Made by a program: the position numbers and the translations under genes | Assembly (NCBI RefSeq): GCF_039535235.1 | Contig: NZ_BAAAWU010000001.1 | Span: 2,356,001-2,420,000 of the forward strand | Reading direction: 5' to 3' | Length of the DNA: 64,000 bases | Origin: Streptomyces roseoviridis | GTDB taxonomy: Bacteria; Actinomycetota; Actinomycetes; Streptomycetales; Streptomycetaceae | Part shown: positions 55,201-61,574 of the stretch, piece by piece | Position numbering within the stretch: position 1 is the stretch's first letter | Layout of the letters: each line of letters starts with the position of its first letter | The notes under the pieces: model-generated | Told to the model about the DNA's origin: nothing | The model's input: the letters and a program-made list of their open reading frames with translations, nothing else | Databases searched by the model: none

Positions 55201-55625
55201 CGGGCGCTGGTGACCTGGCGCCTGTCCGGGCCGTCGGCCCTGCCCTGGTCCTGGCCCTCGGCGTCGTTTCCGGTCGGCTCGCCGGGCTGGTCCTCGCGGC
55301 CCGCGGCGATGTAGGCGACGACCTCGTCGCGCTCGTCGGAGAGGGAGTGGGCGAGCGTGACGGCCTGCCGGTCGAGTTCGGCGAGGGAGACCAGGCGTAC
55401 GGTCTCGTCGAGGTCGCCGGAGGCGGTGAGGATCGCGGGGGCGCCGGCGGCGAGCACGGTCACGCCGACCAGGGCGACTCCGGCCACGAGCCGGCTGCGG
55501 ACCCGCTTGGCCCGGCCCGTGACAGCGGGCTCCGCGGGCACGCCGGGGGTCTGCGGGTCACCGGGGGTCTGGCTCCGCGCGCCGTTGTTGCTCCGAGGCC
55601 GCTTCTTCTGCACCGGTGCTCGCAT
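52218..55625 (-). CDS. cvnA: Conservon sensor kinase-like protein (CvnA) with NIT-type sensor and long Pro/Ala tail
   Basis: 1135 residues. ATG at 55623-55625 (MRAPVQKKRPRSNNGARSQT). Membrane segments near residues 45-66 and 380-400 bracket a helical nitrate-sensing-type domain. HAMP and coiled coil follow, then a dimerisation helix (RHTFVNLSLRSLGLVERQL) and HATPase domain with LLENATSFSPP (about residue 623), QDGGIGIAP and GEGLGIRVTALLAARHG. No canonical phosphoacceptor His motif is evident. From about residue 740 onward the protein is a disordered Pro/Ala/Glu tail of about 390 residues including a 28-residue repeat (DPSHGPAPAPGQAA…, 84 bp period at 52723, 52807, 52891). Confidence 0.93.
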   Translation of the reverse strand: MRAPVQKKRPRSNNGARSQTPGDPQTPGVPAEPAVTGRAKRVRSRLVAGVALVGVTVLAAGAPAILTASGDLDETVRLVSLAELDRQAVTLAHSLSDERDEVVAYIAAGREDQPGEPTGNDAEGQDQGRADGPDRRQVTSARSARVDRQIDEIRADAPAELRRELAAVPSIRRTALTGKGSALEAHRAYTEVIAKLQALADRLAEQTPARAAEAVRAPAALGRATEQASAARGLLLAALAVPRPESTGATRYDPATGTYVTVQPDGAEEAERVRNALTAAAQQARVRELAALADFDQSAAEPARDSLAATVTGPDVKSAERYLGRLTDRPELSQSELDTDPAKLDAALSARIEQMRGVESALAAQRAERFAELRQDDVTALELRLALLGGCLVVAVGISTYVARSLTRPLAVLRIGAARLAAAPEPHAEEPVRFTGRNDEFAQVVRSLNTLQGRLSALAARAEQLDGERAEVAEARDALAAELAAQRAELQGQTARLTAELERLRGSVRHTFVNLSLRSLGLVERQLGVIEKLEEREQDPDRLATLFKLDHMATVMRRHSENLLVLAGHEHHHGHPGPVPLVDVLRAAVSEIERYERVSIQSLPPHAQVAGFAADDLSHLVAELLENATSFSPPDSHVQLSGWLLESGEIMLSVQDGGIGIAPARLAELNARLADPEITDTEGEGLGIRVTALLAARHGVRVELREQKQGGVAAVVVLPPALLPTAPPATAVPPTVTAPGATPPPVLHLPGSAAEANSNTLPSRHRDPLVEAAERAVAQAEAGAPAAAEGRSDADAGPADPAPATEPDHPSADPRPEPEPEDGHDAQGQHAATAPGPAAVRPGTEGATEPASAADAERPADPDRTGEPTSAPGPAAPEATTPAAGPEHAHAAPSAADEPTPAAGVDRTHADPSHGPAPAPGQAASTPVSAPGADRTHADPSHGPAPAPGQAAGMPVSAPAVDRTLADPSHGHAPASAPGPVSGVEPATDPAHADAPASPPRGAGGVPGPRESLAETTMQVRLPEPPVEPEAHGRAEEEPPREEEAAGPRPGQWERVTDKGLPKRTPRIVRQATAPTTPIRRGGVDAEALRRRLGGFQRGAEDGRRDVAAEIRAARTARTARTEENTGDTVEEARS

Positions 55626-55998
55626 CCTTGACTCGTCCCGCCCATGAAGCAGAGGTGACGACCGGTCACATGTAAGAGCCCCCACCCCTGGTGTGTCTTC
55701 CGACCATTTCAGCGGTTCTGGTCAGGGGACTCACATCGGCCGCTCCGCCACCCGAACGAGTGAACAACACTCATGAGTTGGCGAACAACTCTCCATGGTG
55801 GCCGCCGGGGCGCCGGGCTTACCCCCGGTTGGATCTTCCGCGCGGCCTTTGGCAGGATGCCCGCCCGCAGCTCGCCGGAGCCCGTGGTTCCGGCGCTTCA
55901 CCGCGTGCGCGCCCGGTTGGTACAGACCGGATTCGGGTGTTTGGAGGCGTTGTGAAGGAGCGATGCGGGCGGGGCGGGCGCGGGGCAGACTGTGGATC
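55626..55998. promoter_or_regulatory. Divergent conservon/PP2C control region with paired inverted repeats
   Basis: 373 bases. GAGTG-AACAA-CACTC (55758-55772) and GAGTTG-GCGAA-CAACTC (55775-55791) are perfect inverted repeats with 5-base spacers and centres 18 bases apart; between them lies the palindrome ACTCATGAGT. This A/T-richer patch is 133 bases upstream of cvnA. A dimer pair binding side by side is the simplest reading. I see no gene in the rest. Confidence 0.55.
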
Positions 55999-56790
55999 AT
56001 GCGTACGGAAGCGGCGACCCTGCCCGGCAGTGCCGAACGGCCCAACGAGGACTGGCTGGCCGCGGCCCTGCCCGCCTCGGGAGCGGGGGGCGTGGTGGTG
56101 GTCCTGGACGGGGTGACGCCGCCGGCGGGCCCGGACGGTTGTGTGCACGGCGTGCCGTGGTTCACGGCCCGACTGGGTGGCGCTTTGACTGAACTGTCCG
56201 TTTCCCGACCGGATCTGACGCTGCCGGAGATCCTGTCGCTGGCAATCCGGCGCACCGCGGACGCGCACCGCGACAGCTGTGACCTTTCTCACGTCCGCAC
56301 TCCGCAGGCGACGGTGGCCCTGGCGCGCTGGGACGGGACGGTGGTGGAGCACCTCGTGCTGTCCGACGCGGCCCTGCTCCTGCGGGCCCCGGACGGATCG
56401 GTACGGGCGGTCCTCGACGACCGGCTCGGCCGCGTCCCGGTCGAGATCCTGCGCTCCCTGGAGGCGACCGACCGGCTGCGCAACCGGGAGGGCGGCTTCT
56501 TCACGGCCGCCGCCGACCCCTCCGTGGCCGCCCTGGCCGTCACCGGTACGACCCCGAGGACGGCGGTCCGCGCCGTGGCGGCCCTCACCGACGGGGCGAC
56601 CCGCTGGGTGGACGTGTTCGGGCAGGGCACGTGGGCGGACCTGTTCGACGTCCTCGACGCGGAGGGTCCGCGCGGCCTGCTCCGGCGGGTGCGGGCCCTG
56701 GAGTCGGCGGACGCCGCCCCCGCCCCGGGCGGCGCGGTCCGCCGCCGGAAGCGCCACGACGACGCGACGGCCGTGTACGCCGTTCTCTGA
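55999..56790 (+). CDS. PP2C-like protein phosphatase
   Basis: 263 residues. ATG at 55999 (MRTEAATLPGSAERPNEDWLA). Metal-binding PP2C motifs: RPNEDW near the start, VVVLDGVTPP (DG), ALTDGATRWVD and C-terminal RHDDATAVYAVL (DD). The proteins use Mn/Mg to dephosphorylate Ser/Thr. Asp of the first motif and DG of the second are present, so activity is plausible. It lacks a membrane segment or a PAS/GAF domain. Divergent from the conservon, possibly sharing its regulator. Confidence 0.8.
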   Translation: MRTEAATLPGSAERPNEDWLAAALPASGAGGVVVVLDGVTPPAGPDGCVHGVPWFTARLGGALTELSVSRPDLTLPEILSLAIRRTADAHRDSCDLSHVRTPQATVALARWDGTVVEHLVLSDAALLLRAPDGSVRAVLDDRLGRVPVEILRSLEATDRLRNREGGFFTAAADPSVAALAVTGTTPRTAVRAVAALTDGATRWVDVFGQGTWADLFDVLDAEGPRGLLRRVRALESADAAPAPGGAVRRRKRHDDATAVYAVL

Positions 56791-56870
56791 GTGGCTCGGT
56801 TCTCCTCCGGGGCCGGGGCGCTCGCCGGGGTGCTCGTGGGTGCCGGGGGAGCCGGGCCCACGGCCGCCCC

Positions 56871-57356
56871 TCAGCCCTCCGCCGCCCGTACGTTGAAGTG
56901 GTGGAGCAGCCGGGCCAGTTCCGCCACCTCGGCGCGGTCCCAGCCGGCGAGCTTGCGCACGTACCGCTCGCGGCGGGCGTCGCGGACGTGGCGGAAGCGG
57001 CCCTGGCCCTCCTCGGTGAGGCGGACGAGGGAGGCGCGGCCGTCGGCGGGGTCCGGGTCGCGGGCGACCAGGCCGAGCTCCTCCAGGGCGCGCAGCTGGC
57101 GGCTCATCGTGGCCTTGCCGACGCCGAAGTAGCCGGCCAGGTCGGTGGCGCGCTGGGGGCCCGCCTCGTCGAGGCGCACGAAGAGTCCGTAGGCGGCGGG
57201 CTCGAGTTCGGGGTGGACCTCGCGGGCCATTTCGCCGGACTGGGCGCGGGCGCGGCGCAGGAAGACCGCCAGTTCGCGTTCCAGGGCGAGGAATTCCTGG
57301 TCCACACCACTCCCGTTCGTGGGCTGGGCTTCACCGCCCGTACCGCTTCCGTGCAC
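56871..57356 (-). CDS. MarR-family transcriptional regulator
   Basis: 161 residues from GTG at 57354-57356 (GAAGGG seven bases upstream); an alternative GTG at 57305 with GGGAG gives (M)DQEFLALERELAVF, 144 residues, and cannot be excluded. Winged helix: RATDLAGYFGVGKATMSRQLRALEELGLVARDPDPADGRASLVRLTEEG. Divergent from the GH25 gene, and CTACG-type inverted sequences lie between them. Confidence 0.9.
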   Translation of the reverse strand: MHGSGTGGEAQPTNGSGVDQEFLALERELAVFLRRARAQSGEMAREVHPELEPAAYGLFVRLDEAGPQRATDLAGYFGVGKATMSRQLRALEELGLVARDPDPADGRASLVRLTEEGQGRFRHVRDARRERYVRKLAGWDRAEVAELARLLHHFNVRAAEG

Positions 57357-57580
57357 GTCAGCACCCTTCGCGCGCTTTCCGCTCGCTGAAAGTTTCGTCC
57401 TCGCGCGGCCATCGCCGCAGCTCCTTCAGTATTTCGCAGGCGTAGACCAACGGCGGCATCCGGACCCTCTTCCGCCCGGGGGTCTACGTGCGTAGCGTCG
57501 TGCCCGGCGACCTCGCCTGACATGTCCACACCAGGACATGCGACCCGCTCTCCCCCCACCGAGCCTTTCGGAGGCACGCA
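57357..57580. promoter_or_regulatory. Divergent marR / GH25 promoter region
   Basis: CGTAGACC (57441-57448) and its reverse complement GGTCTACG (57481-57488), plus CGTAG again at 57491, are spread over 55 bases. A CTACG-TG-CGTAG palindrome lies at 57484-57495. GGAGG at 57568-57576 is the GH25 ribosome site. MarR-type regulators usually bind such inverted repeats; binding is inferred. Confidence 0.4.
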
Positions 57581-58420
57581 ATGCGTGTGCACAGATCCGG
57601 AACGTCCCTCGCCGGCGCCGCCCTCGCGGCCCTGGCGCTCCTCCTCCCCCTCACGCTCTCCGGCACCGCCAGCGCCGCCCAGGACGACCCGGGCACCCGG
57701 CAGGTCCCGGCCCGCGGCTCCGCCTACATGGGCATGGGCGTGATCGCGCACGACGGCCAGGGCGGCAAGCCCGGCGGCATCTCGATCCAGGCCACCCAGA
57801 CCGAGGGCGTCGACGTCTCCAGCCACCAGGGGAACGTGGACTGGCCGGCGCTGTGGAACAGCGGCGTGCGGTGGGCCTACGTGAAGGCGACGGAAGGCAC
57901 GTACTACAAGAACACCTACTTCACGCAGCAGTACAACGGCTCGTACAACGTGGGCATGATCCGCGGCACGTACCACTTCGCGACGCCCGACACGACGACC
58001 GGGGCCGCGCAGGCCGACTACTTCGTGAACAACGGCGGCGGCTGGTCCAAGGACGGCAAGACGCTTCCGGGCGCCCTCGACATCGAGTGGAACCCGTACG
58101 GCGCGACCTGCTACGGCAAGACGCAGTCGGGGATGGTCGCCTGGATCCGGGACTTCGTGAACCGCTACAAGTACCGGACCGGCCGCGACCCGGTGATCTA
58201 CACCGCGACCAGCTGGTGGAAGCAGTGCACGGGCAACTACGGCGGCTTCGCCACCACCAACCCGCTGTGGATCGCGCGGTACGCGTCTACGGTCGGCGAG
58301 CTCCCGGCCGGCTGGAGCTACTACACGATGTGGCAGTACACGTCGACCGGCCCGATCGTCGGCGACCACAACCACTTCAACGGCGACCTGTCGCGCGTCC
58401 AGGCGCTGGCGAACGGCTGA
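57581..58420 (+). CDS. Secreted GH25 lysozyme (muramidase)
   Basis: 279 residues. ATG at 57581 with GGAGG six bases before. Signal peptide to about ASAAQ. The GH25 domain starts EGVDVSSHQGNVDWPALW and continues KATEGTYYKNTYF, GMIRGTYHFATPD and ALDIEWNPYG. The catalytic pair D167/E169 lies in LDIEW. It hydrolyses the MurNAc-GlcNAc bond of peptidoglycan, like the cellosyl-type muramidases of Streptomyces (family knowledge). No cell-wall-binding domain is attached. Confidence 0.95.
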   Translation: MRVHRSGTSLAGAALAALALLLPLTLSGTASAAQDDPGTRQVPARGSAYMGMGVIAHDGQGGKPGGISIQATQTEGVDVSSHQGNVDWPALWNSGVRWAYVKATEGTYYKNTYFTQQYNGSYNVGMIRGTYHFATPDTTTGAAQADYFVNNGGGWSKDGKTLPGALDIEWNPYGATCYGKTQSGMVAWIRDFVNRYKYRTGRDPVIYTATSWWKQCTGNYGGFATTNPLWIARYASTVGELPAGWSYYTMWQYTSTGPIVGDHNHFNGDLSRVQALANG

Positions 58421-58494
58421 CGGGCTCGGGCGGACGCCGCCGGTCGCGAACGGCGGCCCACGCGACCGCGCCGGGCGCGACCGGCGGGGGCGCG

Positions 58495-58533
58495 GCAAGC
58501 CTCCCGGGTGTGCGGCACACCCGGGAGGCTTGC
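58495..58533. terminator. Terminator after the GH25 gene
   Basis: Perfect 18-bp stem GCAAGCCTCCCGGGTGTG (58495-58512) / (58516-58533) with a 3-base loop, 75 bases after the GH25 stop. Confidence 0.9.
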
Positions 58534-58535
58534 GT

Positions 58536-58551
58536 ATTGGTATGGACCAAT
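58536..58551. promoter_or_regulatory. DasR-responsive element (dre)-like operator
   Basis: ATTGGTATGGACCAAT, a 6-4-6 inverted repeat. It fits the known dre core TGGTCTAGACCA with two changes in the centre and keeps both TGGT and ACCA arms with A/T flanks. It lies 95 bases before the LPMO start and after the terminator, i.e. in the promoter area of a chitin-type enzyme, which DasR controls in Streptomyces. Confidence 0.7.
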
Positions 58552-58646
58552 GCGACCCTCGGGGCGGCACCGCGCAGGGCCAACACCCCTGCGCGGTCAG
58601 CACGTTGCTCGTCCCGTCCTCCCCACGCACGAGAGAGAGCCGCCGC

Positions 58647-59513
58647 ATGCCGTCCCGCCGCCGCACCCCAGCCGCCCTCGCCGCCCTCCTGTCGGCCGCG
58701 GCGCTCACCGCCCTCACCCCCACCGCCGCCCAGGCCCACGGTGCCGTGTTCAACCCGGTCAGCCGGGTCGCGGCCTGTTACGCGGAGGGGCCGGAGTCCC
58801 CCGATTCCCCGGTCTGCAAGGACCTCGTCGCCGACTCGGGCACCCAGCCGCTCTACGACTGGAACGAGGTCAACATCGCCAACGCCGACGGCAACCACCG
58901 GGCCCTCATCCCGGACGGCAAGCTGTGCTCGGCCAACCGCGAGAAGTACCGCGCCCTCGACTGGGCCCGCACCGACTGGCCCGCCACGGCCGTCGCCCCC
59001 GGCGCCTTCGGCTTCAAGGTCCGGGTCACCGCCCCGCACGCCGGCACCATGACGATGTACCTCACCAAGCAGGGCTTCGACCCGACCCGGCCGCTGAAGT
59101 GGTCCGACCTGGACACCACCCCGGTCGCCGTCCACACCACCACCCGCACCGCGACCGACGGGCACTACGCCTTCTCCGGCACCCTCCCGGCCCGCACCGG
59201 CCGCCACGTCGTCTACATGGTGTGGCAGCGCAGCGACAGCCCCGAAGCCTTCTACAGCTGCTCCGACGTCACCTTCGGCGGCGGTACGGCGACCGGGGCC
59301 GAGGCCCCGACCGAGGCCCAGCTCGCGGACGGCGCCGCGCTCTCGACGGTCAGCCACGCCGGCCACGGCGGCGACGAGGCCGCACCCGCCCTCTCCGCCG
59401 ACACGGCCGCCGGCCCCGCCTCCCCCCTCCCGCTCGCCCTCGCGGGCGCCGGAGCCCTGGCCGCCTTCGGCGCGGGCAGCCTGCTCCTGACCCGCCGCCG
59501 CGGCGAGAACTGA
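58647..59513 (+). CDS. AA10 lytic polysaccharide monooxygenase (CBM33 type) with C-terminal anchor
   Basis: 288 residues. ATG at 58647 with GAGAGAGAG in front. The signal peptide ends AQA, leaving His31 as the N-terminal residue of the mature protein (HGAVFNPVSR), as required for the copper histidine brace; the second His is H131 in VTAPHAGTMTMYLT. Also typical are YDWNEVNIANADG and EAFYSCSDVTFGG. Family members oxidatively cleave chitin or cellulose. After an Ala/Thr-rich linker comes a membrane segment (LPLALAGAGALAAFGAGSLLL) and RRRGEN, suggesting surface anchoring; there is no LPxTG. A dre-like operator upstream points to chitin. Confidence 0.93.
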   Translation: MPSRRRTPAALAALLSAAALTALTPTAAQAHGAVFNPVSRVAACYAEGPESPDSPVCKDLVADSGTQPLYDWNEVNIANADGNHRALIPDGKLCSANREKYRALDWARTDWPATAVAPGAFGFKVRVTAPHAGTMTMYLTKQGFDPTRPLKWSDLDTTPVAVHTTTRTATDGHYAFSGTLPARTGRHVVYMVWQRSDSPEAFYSCSDVTFGGGTATGAEAPTEAQLADGAALSTVSHAGHGGDEAAPALSADTAAGPASPLPLALAGAGALAAFGAGSLLLTRRRGEN

Positions 59514-59528
59514 CCCCCGCCGACCGCG

Positions 59529-59566
59529 CACGCCAGGGGGCGCCCGCACCGGGTGCCCCTGGCGTG
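59529..59566. terminator. Terminator between LPMO and DUF4240-like genes
   Basis: CACGCCAGGGG (59529-59539) / CCCCTGGCGTG (59556-59566) with a 16-base loop that can pair further. It lies 15 bases after the LPMO stop, between convergent genes. Confidence 0.8.
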
Positions 59567-59600
59567 ACACGCGGACCGGCCCCCTCCCCCTGCGCCGCGG

Positions 59601-60173
59601 TCAAACGCTCGGCGGTCTCACCGGGAACAGCGCGGCGAGCCGGGGCAGGTCGTCCGCCTCCAGAGGCTCTTCGTACGGCGGTGCCTCCGGGTCCGGCAGA
59701 CGGTCGCCGTGCCCGTTCGTCACCAGCTCGTGGAACGCCTGGCTCCCGCCGGCGAGTGCTCCGTACGCCTCCACGGCCACGTAGTCCAGGTCCTCCCAGT
59801 CCGGCCACTCCTCCGTCTCGCACCAGGAGGACCGGCTCCGGCCGGCCAGCCGCCGGACCTCCGGTACCCCGGCCAGGGAGTCGGGACGCATCAGGGCCTC
59901 TTCGAAGACCTCGCGCCCCAGGGCCACCAGCCACAGCCGGAAGTAGTGGAACGAGTCGTCGGAGCACCAGCCACCGAGGATCCGCTCGGCGGCGGACCAC
60001 ACCGGAGAGCGGTAGGCCCGGTGACACGCCTGCTCCAGCTGCACCTGGAAACCCGCGCAGCCCGCGAACGAAGCGCGCGTCAGCTCCTCCCTCAGCCAGT
60101 CCAGCCGCTCCTCCCGGCGGCCCGGCCGGTCGCGGAGCCCTCCCATCAGCGCCCAGAAGGCCCTCTCGTCCAT
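59601..60173 (-). CDS. DUF4240-like hypothetical protein
   Basis: 190 residues. ATG at 60171-60173 (MDERAFWALMGGLRDRPGRREERLDWLREEL), chosen over the in-frame start at 60257 because the family begins with M-x-E-x-x-F/W. The sequence DDSFHYFRLWLVALGREVFEEALMRPDSL and EAYGALAGGSQ fits DUF4240, a family of unknown function. No signal or membrane segment. Divergent from the ybdK-type gene over 185 bases. Confidence 0.78.
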   Translation of the reverse strand: MDERAFWALMGGLRDRPGRREERLDWLREELTRASFAGCAGFQVQLEQACHRAYRSPVWSAAERILGGWCSDDSFHYFRLWLVALGREVFEEALMRPDSLAGVPEVRRLAGRSRSSWCETEEWPDWEDLDYVAVEAYGALAGGSQAFHELVTNGHGDRLPDPEAPPYEEPLEADDLPRLAALFPVRPPSV

Positions 60174-60358
60174 GCCGGCAGCATCGCAGGCCCCACTGAC
60201 ACCGGCCGCGGCGCGGTCGCGGCGTCCCTTCGGGTGTCGAATTCGCGCCATCCGCACCAGGACGGGTGGGAGTGGGTGCTTCCGTGGACAAGGTTCAGGA
60301 AAGCTCTGTTCGAACGGCCGTCAGCGCACCGTCGTCCGACCGTGAAGGAGTGCTCTCC

Positions 60359-61510
60359 ATGCGTCAGGAGCCGCCGTGGACCTACCACCGGGGAGAAGGG
60401 CCGCGCACGCTCGGAGTGGAGGAGGAACTGCTCGTCGTCGATCCCGGAACCGGTCTCCCGCAGCCGCTCGCGGGCACCGTCGCCGGGATCACCGCCTGGC
60501 ACGCCGATCTCCTGCCCCGGTCCGACCGGGTGGAGCCGGCGAAGACGGAGCTGTACCGGGAGATGCTGGAGATCGCCACCCGGCCCTGCGCGGACGCCGA
60601 CGAACTCGACGCGCAGCTGCGGCAGGCGAGGCTGGCGGCGGCGGCCGCCGCCAAGGAGGCGGGGGTGGCCGTGGCGGCCCTCGCGACCGCGCCGGTGCGC
60701 TTCGAGCCGCTGCTCAGCCCCGACGAGCGCTACCGCCGCATCGAGGACCGGTTCGGGCGGCTCGTCGACGACAAGCTCACCTGCGCCTGCCACGTCCACG
60801 TCCACCTGACCTCCGCCGAGGAGGGCGTGGGCGTGCTCGACCGGATCCGCCCCTGGCTCGCGCCGCTGCTCGCGCTCAGCGCCAACTCGCCGTACTGGCA
60901 GGGCCGGGACACCGGGTACGCGAGCTGGCGCCACCAGCTGTGGTCGCGCTGGCCGATGAGCGGGCCCAGCGAGCTGTACGGCGACGTGGCCGCGTACGAG
61001 GAGACCACGCGGGCGATGCTGGCGAGCGGGGTCCTCGTCGACGACCACATGGTCTACTTCGACGCCCGGCTGTCCCGCAGTTACCCGACGGTGGAGGTGC
61101 GGGTCGGGGACGTGTGCCGGCACGTCGAGGACGCCGTGCTCCTCGCCGTCCTCGTGCGCGCCCTGGTGGAGACGGAGGCCAGGGCCTGGCGTGCCGGCGT
61201 GGCCGCCGACCCCGTGCCGACCGCCGTGCTGCGGCTGGCGTCCTGGCGGGCCAGCAGGCACGGCCTCGGGGACGCGCTGCTGCACCCTCGGACCTGGCGC
61301 CCGGCCCCGGCGGCGGACGTCCTGGGGGCCCTGCTCGACCACGTCACCCCGGCCCTGGAGGCCACCGGCGATCGGGACCGGGCGGTGCGCGGCGTCGAGC
61401 TGCTGCTGTCCCGGGGCACCGGGGCGGACCTGCAGCGGGCCGCCTACGACCGGGACAAGGACCTGGCCTCGGTGGTCGCCGAGGCGGTGCGCCACACCGC
61501 CCCGGCCTGA
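60359..61510 (+). CDS. YbdK-type carboxylate-amine ligase (glutamate-cysteine ligase 2 family)
   Basis: 383 residues. ATG at 60359, GAAGGAG eight bases before. Starts RTLGVEEELLVVDPGTG, the glutamate-binding GVEEE motif, and continues PAKTELYREMLEIATRPC, CACHVHVHLTSAEEGVGVLDRIRPW, LLALSANSPYWQGRDTGYASWR. This is the GCS2 family; its E. coli member has weak gamma-glutamyl-cysteine ligase activity. Actinobacteria use mycothiol rather than glutathione, so the real amine substrate is open. Confidence 0.9.
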   Translation: MRQEPPWTYHRGEGPRTLGVEEELLVVDPGTGLPQPLAGTVAGITAWHADLLPRSDRVEPAKTELYREMLEIATRPCADADELDAQLRQARLAAAAAAKEAGVAVAALATAPVRFEPLLSPDERYRRIEDRFGRLVDDKLTCACHVHVHLTSAEEGVGVLDRIRPWLAPLLALSANSPYWQGRDTGYASWRHQLWSRWPMSGPSELYGDVAAYEETTRAMLASGVLVDDHMVYFDARLSRSYPTVEVRVGDVCRHVEDAVLLAVLVRALVETEARAWRAGVAADPVPTAVLRLASWRASRHGLGDALLHPRTWRPAPAADVLGALLDHVTPALEATGDRDRAVRGVELLLSRGTGADLQRAAYDRDKDLASVVAEAVRHTAPA

Positions 61511-61520
61511 GACGGCGGCG

Positions 61521-61552
61521 GTGGGGCGCCCTCCGCGAGGAGGGCGCCCCAC
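61521..61552. terminator. Bidirectional terminator between the ybdK-type gene and lon
   Basis: Perfect 14-bp stem GTGGGGCGCCCTCC (61521-61534) / (61539-61552) with a GCGA loop, in the 64-base gap of two convergent genes. Confidence 0.92.
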
Positions 61553-61574
61553 CACGGGGACGGAGCGAGGGGCG

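Noticed and set aside
52203..55631. 1142-codon plus-strand frame opposite cvnA
   Set aside because: Mirror of the conservon kinase with low-complexity Gly/Val content and no domain.
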